Assembly (NCBI GenBank): GCA_959606905.1
Contig: CAUHML010000178.1
Span: 1 to 6,179 of the forward strand
Source: an uncultured Bacteroides sp.
GTDB lineage: Bacteria; Bacteroidota; Bacteroidia; Bacteroidales; Bacteroidaceae
Length of the DNA: 6,179 nucleotides
Direction of reading: 5' to 3'
Shown here piece after piece: positions 1 through 6,179 of this stretch. The notes beneath the pieces were generated by a model. The model saw only the letters and a list, made by a program, of their open reading frames with translations. It was not told the origin of the DNA and did no database searches. Every line of letters begins with the position of its first letter. Positions within the stretch are counted from its first letter, which is position 1. Both the position numbers and the translations under genes were made by a program.

Positions 1-1318
<1,318 letters not shown>

Positions 1319-1336
1319 CTATCCTCAACGAATTAA

Positions 1337-2326
1337 TTAAGCGTCAACGAAACCGGTGATTTGAGAGACGCGAGAAAGATCGATATTGCCGCCGGAAATA
1401 ATACTGACGGTTTTTCTGTTTTGAATATATTGGTCTAATTTACCGCTTAATAATGCAGCACATGCCAGAGCGCCTGCGCCTTCGGTGACGACTTTATTGC
1501 GCTGAATTAAGGCAATCATACTGTTTCTGATTTCGTCTTCGCTGACCAGCACGATGTCATCGACTAATTCACGAACGATTTCGTAAGTTAAATTACCCGG
1601 GCGGGAGACATCACAACCATCCGCCAGGGTGCCGGTAGTTCGGTGCGTGGTTATTTCTCCGGAGTGGAAAGAAGCCGCCATGCCGTGAACGTTTTCAGAC
1701 TGTACGCCAATAACACGAATGGTCGGGTTAATAGATTTAATTGCCACCGCAATACCAGCAATTAAACCGCCACCACCAATTGGCACAATCACGTTATCGA
1801 CATCATAGAGATCTTCCATAATTTCCAGACCAATCGTTCCCTGGCCAGCAATCACTTTCGGATCATCGTAAGGTGGGATAAAAATACGGCCTTCCATTTC
1901 GACAATTTCGCTCACTTTAGCGATAGTGTCGTTGAAGTTATCACCATGCAGAACGACTTCTGCGGAGTAGTCGCACGTTGCCGCTACTTTGGATTTTGGC
2001 GCACCTTTTGGCATCACCACTTTACCGTCGATACCCAGCATCGCGCAGGAGAGGGAAACCCCTTGCGCATGGTTGCCCGCAGAACAGGCCACCACGCCTT
2101 TGCGTTTTTCCGCATCGGTCAGTGAACTTAATTTATTAAATGCGCCACGAATTTTAAATGAACCCGTACGCTGCATATTTTCAAACTTCAGGAATATTTC
2201 ACCTTTGCAACGTTCACTAAAATAGTTGGAGCGAGGCATGCCTGTTTTATAAATTCGCCCAGCCAGTCGTTGTTTCGCTTCAATAATGTCATCAATAGCA
2301 ACCGGCAGATCGTATGTAATATGCAT
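1337..2326 (-). CDS. tdcB: TdcB, catabolic threonine dehydratase (EC 4.3.1.19)
   Basis: PLP-dependent cytoplasmic enzyme that deaminates L-threonine to 2-oxobutanoate and ammonia, and L-serine to pyruvate. It is the first step of anaerobic threonine degradation. At 329 residues it has the length of the E. coli enzyme. Visible hallmarks are the PLP-lysine motif GSFKIRG with Lys58, the substrate-loop motif SAGNHAQG at 82-89, the glycine-rich phosphate loop GGGGL at 184-188 and SGGN at 311-314. There is no C-terminal ACT regulatory domain, which separates it from the isoleucine-inhibited biosynthetic enzyme IlvA. The short catabolic form is known to be activated by AMP. The start is supported by GAGG seven bases upstream of the ATG. 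The gene sits between the regulator tdcA (98 bases upstream) and the transporter tdcC (21 bases downstream). Confidence 0.98.
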
Positions 2327-2373
2327 TATAAAACCTCTTCGCCTGAATTAAATATGTAGGTAACCGTAACCGA

Positions 2374-2394
2374 CACCTGCAAGACAGACAGGTG
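2374..2394 (-). repeat. Hairpin in the tdcA-tdcB gap, next to a tandem hexamer
   Basis: A perfect 6-bp inverted repeat, CACCTG (2374-2379) and CAGGTG (2389-2394), encloses a 9-base loop. It lies in the 98-base gap between the tdcA stop and the tdcB start. Immediately downstream in the direction of transcription, 2361-2372 holds two tandem copies of TAACCG (plus-strand reading). The hairpin lacks a following U-run, so it is not a standard intrinsic terminator. It could be an RNA processing or pausing element that adjusts tdcB relative to tdcA, or it may be chance. Confidence 0.4.
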
Positions 2395-2424
2395 GATTAT
2401 TTATGTTTAAATAAAAACAAATAA

Positions 2425-3363
2425 CTAACCAACTTCTATTAATTGCCTTCGTCTACACCCATTATAAGATGAATACTCTTTGGCTAATTCCACCAAAACC
2501 GATGCTGCTTTTTTAATACGATAATTTTTCGACCATACCGCGGCATATTGTGCCACAGGTAATGTTTCTTCAACCGGAATAGTAATAAATTGATTAGAAC
2601 CAAAAGGTGACGTCATATCACAAGGAATTACAGTTAAGAAATCAGCATTGAGAACAAGATTATAAATTGTCACGACTGAGTCGGTTTTAACGATGTTTTC
2701 AATACTGATGCCATTTCTTTGTAACGTAGTAAGCAGTTCGCTGTAGTACCCCATATTAGTTTGTGGCAACACCCACTGTTCGTTCTTCAACGACTCCAGC
2801 GTGGTGGTGCCGGTGCATGTTCGGGACTTACTGGCTACCAGCACAAACTCGGACTCGAACAGCGGCTCAACATGTAAATCCTGAAGCTTCATTTCTGCAC
2901 TTAACGTACCAATCGCAAAATCCAGTCGACCGTCGCGGATTGCCGGTAAGAACGAAGACAGTTGCGCTTCATACATAGAAACCTGCGCTTTCGGGAACAC
3001 CTCTTTGAACTTGTTGATCATCCCTGACATAAAAGTAAAACCAATCAATGAAGGAAAACCAAATGAGACTTCCACCACCGCCTCAGAAGACATACCGCTT
3101 ATCTCATTAACCATATTTTTCATTTCACGGGTAATGGATTCGGAACGGGAGAGTAACAATTGACCGGCAGGTGTTAATGTTACACCGGTATTTTTCCGCA
3201 CCACTAATTCCACACCAAAATAATCTTCAATATCGTTAATGATTTTACTGACGGCCGGTTGAGTTAACCCTAATTCTTTTGCAGCCGAGCCGATAGAACC
3301 ACTTCTAATGACTTCCTGAAAGACTACCAGGTGCTGCGTTTTCGGAAGAAGAATAGTGCTCAT
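2425..3363 (-). CDS. tdcA: TdcA, LysR-type activator of the tdc operon
   Basis: Transcriptional activator encoded by the first gene of the operon it controls. The 312-residue length is typical of LysR-type regulators and matches the E. coli protein as I recall it. The N-terminal winged helix-turn-helix spans about residues 9-66, with the recognition segment GSIGSAAKELGLTQPAVSK at 22-40, the most conserved stretch of the family. A helical linker follows to about residue 90, then a periplasmic-binding-protein-like effector domain; VEVSFGFPSLIGF at 97-109 begins its first subdomain. The ATG at 3363-3361 is preceded by TAGGT about five bases upstream. The predicted 5' leader is short, about 28 bases. 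The activating ligand is not evident from the sequence. Confidence 0.97.
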   Translation of the reverse strand: MSTILLPKTQHLVVFQEVIRSGSIGSAAKELGLTQPAVSKIINDIEDYFGVELVVRKNTGVTLTPAGQLLLSRSESITREMKNMVNEISGMSSEAVVEVSFGFPSLIGFTFMSGMINKFKEVFPKAQVSMYEAQLSSFLPAIRDGRLDFAIGTLSAEMKLQDLHVEPLFESEFVLVASKSRTCTGTTTLESLKNEQWVLPQTNMGYYSELLTTLQRNGISIENIVKTDSVVTIYNLVLNADFLTVIPCDMTSPFGSNQFITIPVEETLPVAQYAAVWSKNYRIKKAASVLVELAKEYSSYNGCRRRQLIEVG

Positions 3364-3390
3364 AACGACCTACGTTAATTACCTCATTGA

Positions 3391-3427
3391 CGGCATGAAG
3401 TGTATCAAAATGAAATGAACAGGATAT
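3391..3427 (-). promoter_or_regulatory. tdcA (tdc operon) promoter core
   Basis: On the minus strand a -10-like hexamer TACACT lies at 3404-3399. A start near 3391-3392 would place it correctly and leave a leader of about 28 bases before tdcA. No good -35 hexamer is present: ATATCC occupies 3427-3422 at 17-bp spacing. That fits a promoter needing activators. The assumed start places the neighbouring CRP site at about -43.5, the position I recall from published work on this promoter. The exact start is inferred. Confidence 0.6.
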
Positions 3428-3445
3428 GTGCGACCACTCACAAAT
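3424..3445 (-). promoter_or_regulatory. CRP (cAMP receptor protein) binding site upstream of tdcA
   Basis: TGTGC (3427-3431), six bases, then TCACA (3438-3442) matches the CRP consensus TGTGA-N6-TCACA at nine of ten positions. Its centre is between 3434 and 3435, about 43 bases upstream of the inferred tdcA start, a class II position next to RNA polymerase. Dependence of the tdc operon on cAMP-CRP is established knowledge. Confidence 0.85.
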
Positions 3446-3454
3446 TAACTTTCA

Positions 3455-3470
3455 ATACTTTCCAGAGTAT
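3455..3470. promoter_or_regulatory. Perfect 16-bp palindrome between CRP and IHF sites, candidate operator
   Basis: ATACT-TTCCAG-AGTAT is an inverted repeat with 5-bp arms and a 6-bp spacer, centred about 71 bases upstream of the inferred tdcA start. LysR-type activators usually have their primary site near -65, so TdcA is the natural candidate. However, the even-length palindrome does not follow the T-N11-A pattern exactly. TdcR or another factor is also possible. Confidence 0.45.
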
Positions 3471-3496
3471 CGTTATTACAATTAAATACCTTTAAA

Positions 3497-3509
3497 TATC
3501 AACAAGTTA
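3497..3509 (+). promoter_or_regulatory. IHF binding site upstream of tdcA
   Basis: TATCAACAAGTTA fits the integration host factor consensus WATCAANNNNTTR at every fixed position and lies in AT-rich DNA. It is about 106-118 bases upstream of the inferred tdcA start. IHF bending here would bring distal DNA to the promoter. A requirement for IHF at the tdc promoter is known from the literature as I recall it. Confidence 0.8.
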
Positions 3510-3512
3510 AAG

Positions 3513-3518
3513 TATAAA
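3513..3518 (+). promoter_or_regulatory. Possible -10 box for tdcR
   Basis: TATAAA faces tdcR, with TTTAAA at 3491-3496 as a poor -35 at 16-bp spacing. Transcription would begin near 3525, about 27 bases before the ATG at 3552. The region is AT-rich enough for such matches to arise by chance. Confidence 0.3.
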
Positions 3519-3541
3519 AATCAGCATAAACCCTGATTTTT
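3516..3541. repeat. 9-bp perfect inverted repeat over the 5' end of tdcR
   Basis: AAAAATCAG (3516-3524) and CTGATTTTT (3533-3541) are exact reverse complements around an 8-base loop. The arms end in A and T runs, so either strand could form a terminator-like hairpin, although only three pairs are G-C. It overlaps the upstream TTG that would open the longest tdcR frame and ends ten bases before the ATG at 3552. Confidence 0.55.
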
Positions 3542-3551
3542 GTCAAAAAAA

Positions 3552-3896
3552 ATGACGGGGATAACCATATTTTATGGCGATAACATCATTCGTTATGTGG
3601 TTAATACAAAAAAGGGGCTGAGACCATATTTCAAGCAATTACCGGATAATTACCAGGCAAAATTTGAGTTAAATTTAATGAGCAAGTTCTCAAATTTTAT
3701 TATAAATAAACCATTTTCAGTGATAAATAATGCGGCATGTCACATTTTTTCACGCTATTTGTTGGAGAACAAACATTTATTTTATCAATATTTTAAAATT
3801 TCGAATACATGTATTGATCATCTCGAACAATTGATTAACGTCAACTTTTTCTCTTCTGACAGGACGTCATTTTGTGAATGCAATCGTTTTCCATAA
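3552..3896 (+). CDS. tdcR: TdcR, small activator of the tdc operon; start uncertain
   Basis: Small protein divergent from tdcA, reported as needed for full expression of the threonine dehydratase operon; no mechanism is known to me. The frame can begin at TTG 3540 (118 residues), ATG 3552 (114) or ATG 3678 (72, MSKFSNFII). None has a clear ribosome binding site. I give the 114-residue form, since both 114 and 72 occur in my recollection of older and newer annotations. The protein is rich in Asn, Phe, Ile, Lys and Tyr, ends FCECNRFP with two cysteines close together, and shows no recognisable DNA-binding motif. Base composition is far more AT-rich than in tdcABC. It is not obviously co-transcribed with yhaB, 225 bases away. 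Confidence 0.75.
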   Translation: MTGITIFYGDNIIRYVVNTKKGLRPYFKQLPDNYQAKFELNLMSKFSNFIINKPFSVINNAACHIFSRYLLENKHLFYQYFKISNTCIDHLEQLINVNFFSSDRTSFCECNRFP

Positions 3897-3927
3897 ATTC
3901 TTCTCCCCTCATAGGCGACGAATAGCA

Positions 3928-3949
3928 TTTTGTGTTGAGGATCACAAAA
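3928..3949 (+). promoter_or_regulatory. Second CRP-like palindrome, between tdcR and yhaB
   Basis: TGTGT-TGAGGA-TCACA at 3931-3946 matches the CRP core at nine of ten positions. It sits within a perfect 7-bp inverted repeat, TTTTGTG (3928-3934) and CACAAAA (3943-3949). A -10-like GATAAG lies at 3971-3976. A start near 3982 would put the palindrome centre at about -44, close to a class II activator position for yhaB-yhaC, with a leader of roughly 140-170 bases. Binding and the promoter are inferred. The rest of 3897-4121 shows no gene. Confidence 0.5.
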
Positions 3950-4121
3950 CGAATAATTGCTGATCGCCGCGATAAGGTCAGACAAAGACAACAAGGGAAA
4001 TTTTCACAGAGCTTTTGATCGGCGTAGGCCACAGAATGTTGCTTCGTTTACTGTAACGCCGGGTAAATGAGCGTTTTTTGATAGTGCGAAAGAACCCTGC
4101 GAGGAAAATAAGCATCTATTA

Positions 4122-4691
4122 TTGTTTGTCATGATGACAAGGCAGGCATCAATGAAAGGCTTCCCAATTGCGCATATTTTTCACCCTTCAATCCCGCCAA
4201 TGCACGCAGTGGTTAACAATCACAATAGAAATATTGATTATTGGACGGTAAAAAGAAAGTTTGCAGAAATTGTCTCCACCAATGACGTTAATAAAATTTA
4301 CAGTATAAGTAATGAACTGCGGAGAGTATTATCTGCAATAACTGCATTGAATTTCTATCATGGCGATGTTCCTTCTGTCATGATCCGAATCCAACCGGAA
4401 AATATGAGTCCATTCATTATAGATATTTCTACAGGAGAACATGATGATTATATCATACAAACATTAGATGTAGGTACTTTTGCACCTTTTGGTGAACAAT
4501 GTACTTGCTCAGCCGTCAATAAAAAAGAGCTGGAATGTATTAAGGAGACGATTTCTAAGTATTGTGCAAAATTCACCCGAAAAGAAGCCATCTTAACCCC
4601 CCTTGTGCACTTTAATAAAACCAGCATTACTTCAGATTGTTGGCAAATTCTCTTTTTTTCACCCGATCATTTTAATAATGATTTTTATTGA
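4122..4691 (+). CDS. yhaB: YhaB, uncharacterised protein
   Basis: I recognise this by position and sequence as the E. coli yhaB gene, whose function is unknown. The longest frame starts at TTG 4122 (189 residues) with GAGGA 16 bases upstream. ATGs follow at 4131 and 4134, and ATG 4152 (Met11) has AAGG nine bases upstream, the best-spaced ribosome site, giving 179 residues. No signal peptide or membrane segment is evident. The sequence reads as mixed alpha/beta, with a probable helix at about 42-73, a hydrophobic strand at 86-102 (VMIRI, FIIDIS) and a lysine-rich stretch at 133-154. Cysteines are at 127, 129, 139, 148 and 173, with no zinc-site spacing I recognise. It is AT-rich like yhaC, 21 bases upstream of it, and probably co-transcribed. 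I see no convincing family. Confidence 0.75.
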   Translation: MFVMMTRQASMKGFPIAHIFHPSIPPMHAVVNNHNRNIDYWTVKRKFAEIVSTNDVNKIYSISNELRRVLSAITALNFYHGDVPSVMIRIQPENMSPFIIDISTGEHDDYIIQTLDVGTFAPFGEQCTCSAVNKKELECIKETISKYCAKFTRKEAILTPLVHFNKTSITSDCWQILFFSPDHFNNDFY

Positions 4692-4712
4692 TTATTTATA
4701 AAGGATAAAATA

Positions 4713-5816
4713 ATGTTCCCTGTTTCATCAATTGGTAATGATATTAGTAGTGATTTAGTCCGTCGAAAAATGAATGACCTTCCTGAAAGCCCAACAGGAA
4801 ATAACCTCGAAGCACTAGCACCAGGTATAGAAAAACTAAAACAGACCTCTATTGAAATGGTCACTTTACTTAACACGTTACAACCTGGTGGAAAATGCAT
4901 TATCACTGGTGATTTTCAAAAAGAATTAGCGTACTTACAAAATGTAATTCTTTATAATGTCTCGTCTCTTCGTCTGGATTTTTTAGGTTATAACGCCCAA
5001 ATTATTCAACGATCGGACAATACTTGTGAACTTACCATTAATGAACCGTTAAAAAACCAGGAAATATCCACAGGTAATATCAATATTAATTGCCCATTAA
5101 AAGATATTTACAATGAAATCAGGAGGTTAAACGTAATTTTTAGTTGTGGGACTGGAGATATCGTTGATCTATCCTCTCTGGACTTACGTAATGTCGATTT
5201 AGATTATTATGATTTCACAGATAAACATATGGCTAATACTATTTTAAATCCTTTTAAATTGAATTCAACAAATTTTACTAATGCCAACATGTTTCAGGTT
5301 AATTTTGTTAGTTCAACACAAAACGCCACAATCTCCTGGGATTATTTACTAAAAATAACACCTGTTTTAATAAGCATTAGCGATATGTATTCTGAAGAAA
5401 AAATCAAGTTTGTCGAAAGTTGTTTAAATGAGCCTGGAGACATTACCGAAGAACAATTAAAAATTATGAGATTTGCAATTATAAAATCTATACCAAGAGC
5501 AACTCTTACAGATAAATTAGAAAATGAATTAACAAAAGAAATATATAAAAGCTCATCGAAAATCATCAATTGCTTGAACAGAATTAAATTACCAGAGATG
5601 AAAGAATTCTCATCAGAAAAAATATATGATTACATCGATATAATCATTGAAGATTATGAAAATATCAAAGAAAATGCTTATCTGGTCGTCCCCCAAATTA
5701 ATTATACTATGGATTTAAACATAGAAGACTCTAGCTCAGAAGAGTTACTTTCAGATAATGGTATCGAGAAAGACGATAATTCTTCTGACAATTACTTTGA
5801 GGTCGAAAAAATATAA
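4713..5816 (+). CDS. yhaC: YhaC, pentapeptide-repeat protein with SopA/NleL-like central region; C-terminus frameshifted
   Basis: AAGGA seven bases before the ATG fixes the start, 21 bases after yhaB. The 367 residues fall into an N-terminal part (1-145) opening MFPVSSIGND, polar and Ser/Asn-rich like many type III secretion signals; a run of loose A(D/N)LxX-type pentapeptides at about 149-200 (VDLSSLDLRNVDL, STNFTNANMFQVNF); a helical part at about 208-325; and an acidic Ser/Asp/Glu tail from 334. Residues 221-238 (SISDMYSEEKIKFVESCL) resemble a stretch I recall in the middle of Salmonella SopA, a HECT-like ubiquitin ligase effector. The catalytic C-terminal domain of SopA/NleL is absent, so ligase activity is not expected. 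The stop follows a run of six A (5806-5811); with five A the frame continues to 395 residues. Function and secretion are unproven. Confidence 0.8.
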   Translation: MFPVSSIGNDISSDLVRRKMNDLPESPTGNNLEALAPGIEKLKQTSIEMVTLLNTLQPGGKCIITGDFQKELAYLQNVILYNVSSLRLDFLGYNAQIIQRSDNTCELTINEPLKNQEISTGNININCPLKDIYNEIRRLNVIFSCGTGDIVDLSSLDLRNVDLDYYDFTDKHMANTILNPFKLNSTNFTNANMFQVNFVSSTQNATISWDYLLKITPVLISISDMYSEEKIKFVESCLNEPGDITEEQLKIMRFAIIKSIPRATLTDKLENELTKEIYKSSSKIINCLNRIKLPEMKEFSSEKIYDYIDIIIEDYENIKENAYLVVPQINYTMDLNIEDSSSEELLSDNGIEKDDNSSDNYFEVEKI

Positions 5817-5901
5817 CACACATGAAGCATATAACTCAGAGGAACTATATTTTACCAGAGAGGACTATACGTATGATTACGACCTTTTAAATGCAATATA
5901 G
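5812..5901 (+). pseudogene. Out-of-frame C-terminal tail of yhaC
   Basis: In the next frame, codons from 5812 to the TAG at 5899-5901 read YNTHEAYNSEELYF and then TREDYTYDYDLLNAI, 29 residues. They continue the acidic, tyrosine-rich character of the YhaC tail. Joining them to residue 366 gives 395 residues, which is the length I recall for K-12 YhaC. This supports a single-base insertion in the A run at 5806-5811 in this sequence. No start codon with a ribosome site makes this stretch a gene of its own. Confidence 0.7.
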
Positions 5902-5927
5902 ACTTAATAACTTCTTACAAAGTCTAT
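5898..5927 (+). terminator. Hairpin at the end of yhaC
   Basis: ATAGACTT (5898-5905) and AAGTCTAT (5920-5927) are perfect 8-bp complements around a 14-base loop. The left arm includes the TAG that ends the restored yhaC frame. There is no long T run after it, so it is at best a weak terminator or an mRNA-stabilising stem. Confidence 0.35.
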
Positions 5928-6019
5928 TATTAATACCGTAGATATTTATTCATCTTACCCTGTGCACCAAAAGCAAAAACTCACTGACGCGGGTTTGAAA
6001 CTGATGGCAACCGCAAAAA

Positions 6020-6050
6020 TGCCTGATGCGCTACGCTTATCAGGCCTACG
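6020..6050 (+). repeat. REP sequence, first copy of an inverted pair (BIME)
   Basis: TGCCTGATGCG, a short variable centre (CTACG), then CTTATCAGGCCTACG is the imperfect palindrome of enterobacterial REP elements. Short flanks GATGGC (6003-6008) and GCCATC (6050-6055) extend the pairing with one loop side. Such elements occur in transcribed intergenic regions, protect mRNA 3' ends and bind factors such as DNA gyrase or IHF depending on class. Here it lies after yhaC and before the inferred convergent rnpB. Confidence 0.9.
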
Positions 6051-6084
6051 CCATCTCTGCAATATATTGAATTTGCGTGCTTTT

Positions 6085-6120
6085 GTAGGCAGGATAAGGC
6101 GTTCACGCCGCATCCGGCAT
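6085..6120 (-). repeat. REP sequence, second copy, inverted relative to the first
   Basis: GTAGGCAGGATAAGGCG, TTCA, then CGCCGCATCCGGCAT carries the typical REP palindrome with the GTAGGC tail at its left end, so it is opposite in orientation to the copy at 6020. The 34 bases between them (6051-6084) are unremarkable AT-rich sequence. The two together form one BIME. Confidence 0.92.
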
Positions 6121-6137
6121 GAATAAAGCGCACTCAA

Positions 6138-6179
6138 CAATCTGAAACCCGCCGGAACGGTTTATTACGTACATCAGGT
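6138..6179 (-). repeat. Degenerate copy of the rnpB 3' end and terminator
   Basis: Read on the minus strand from the window edge, the sequence begins ACCTGATGTACGTAATAAAC and continues into CCGGCGGGTTT. From memory the 3' end of E. coli RNase P RNA and its terminator read ACCTGATTTACGTAAAAACC and then CGGCGGGTTTTT, so this is the same element with several changes. The stem (6145-6163) is weakened and has no U-run. E. coli is known to carry tandem repeats of the rnpB 3' end downstream of the gene, so this is probably the last, decayed unit, with rnpB itself beyond the right edge on the minus strand. Confidence 0.7.

Noticed and set aside
1989..2978. Plus-strand frames of 78 and 71 codons opposite tdcB and tdcA
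   Set aside because: They lie wholly inside well-identified genes on the other strand, with no start signals or recognisable products.
4884..4911. PGGKCIITGD in YhaC as a possible ATP-binding P-loop
   Set aside because: It lacks the GxxxxGK[S/T] spacing: a cysteine follows the lysine and the first glycine is not placed correctly.
4685..5569. Minus-strand frames of 73 and 75 codons opposite yhaC
   Set aside because: yhaC has a strong start and codon-like composition, and the antisense frames show no ribosome site or motif.
5806..5812. A AAA AAT-like string as a programmed frameshift site
   Set aside because: A -1 slip would not enter the frame that carries the 29-residue tail. That frame needs a +1 shift, so a mutation or sequencing error fits better.
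6020..6120. The two REP copies as the start of a CRISPR array
   Set aside because: They are in opposite orientation, differ in sequence and match the REP consensus. There are no regular direct repeats with spacers.
5955..6140. 61-codon minus-strand frame near the right end
   Set aside because: It runs straight through both REP sequences, and its Arg-rich translation is simply translated REP.

Overview
The window looks like Escherichia coli or a very close relative such as Shigella. The encoded TdcC, TdcB and TdcA proteins read as the E. coli proteins at the expected lengths, and the order tdcC-tdcB-tdcA, divergent tdcR, yhaB, yhaC, then REP sequences and an rnpB-type terminator repeat is the one I know from the E. 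coli chromosome. This identification rests on recall, not on a search.

Layout. Positions 1-1315 (minus strand) hold tdcC, cut by the left edge about five codons before its end. Positions 1337-2326 and 2425-3363 (minus) hold tdcB and tdcA. These are the first three genes of the anaerobic L-threonine/L-serine degradation operon (tdcABCDEFG): TdcA is the LysR-type activator, TdcC brings threonine and serine in with protons, and TdcB deaminates them to 2-oxobutanoate or pyruvate. Positions 3364-3539 form a dense divergent control region. It contains a CRP-type site, a plausible -10 box, a perfect 16-bp palindrome and a full IHF consensus match, spaced as a CRP/IHF-bent promoter should be. On its far side lies tdcR (plus strand), a small gene reported to help activate the operon, with an uncertain start and a 9-bp inverted repeat over its 5' end.

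Positions 3897-4121 are non-coding and hold a second good CRP-like palindrome. It faces yhaB-yhaC, a very AT-rich two-gene unit (4122-5816) with 21 bases between the genes and a strong ribosome binding site for yhaC. The function of yhaB is unknown. YhaC has a pentapeptide-repeat-like segment followed by a helical segment resembling, from memory, the central region of the type III effector ubiquitin ligases SopA and NleL, but without their catalytic C-terminal domain. In this sequence the yhaC frame stops at 367 codons. Removing one base from a run of six A would extend it to 395 codons, the length I recall for the K-12 protein, so the tail appears to be lost by a frameshift.

The last 363 bases carry no gene. 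They contain the out-of-frame yhaC tail, a hairpin at its end, a pair of inverted REP sequences (a BIME) and, at the right edge, a degenerate copy of the rnpB 3' end and terminator on the minus strand. This suggests that rnpB lies just beyond the window. Nothing seen here is a clearly new system. The least explained parts are yhaBC and its possible CRP control.
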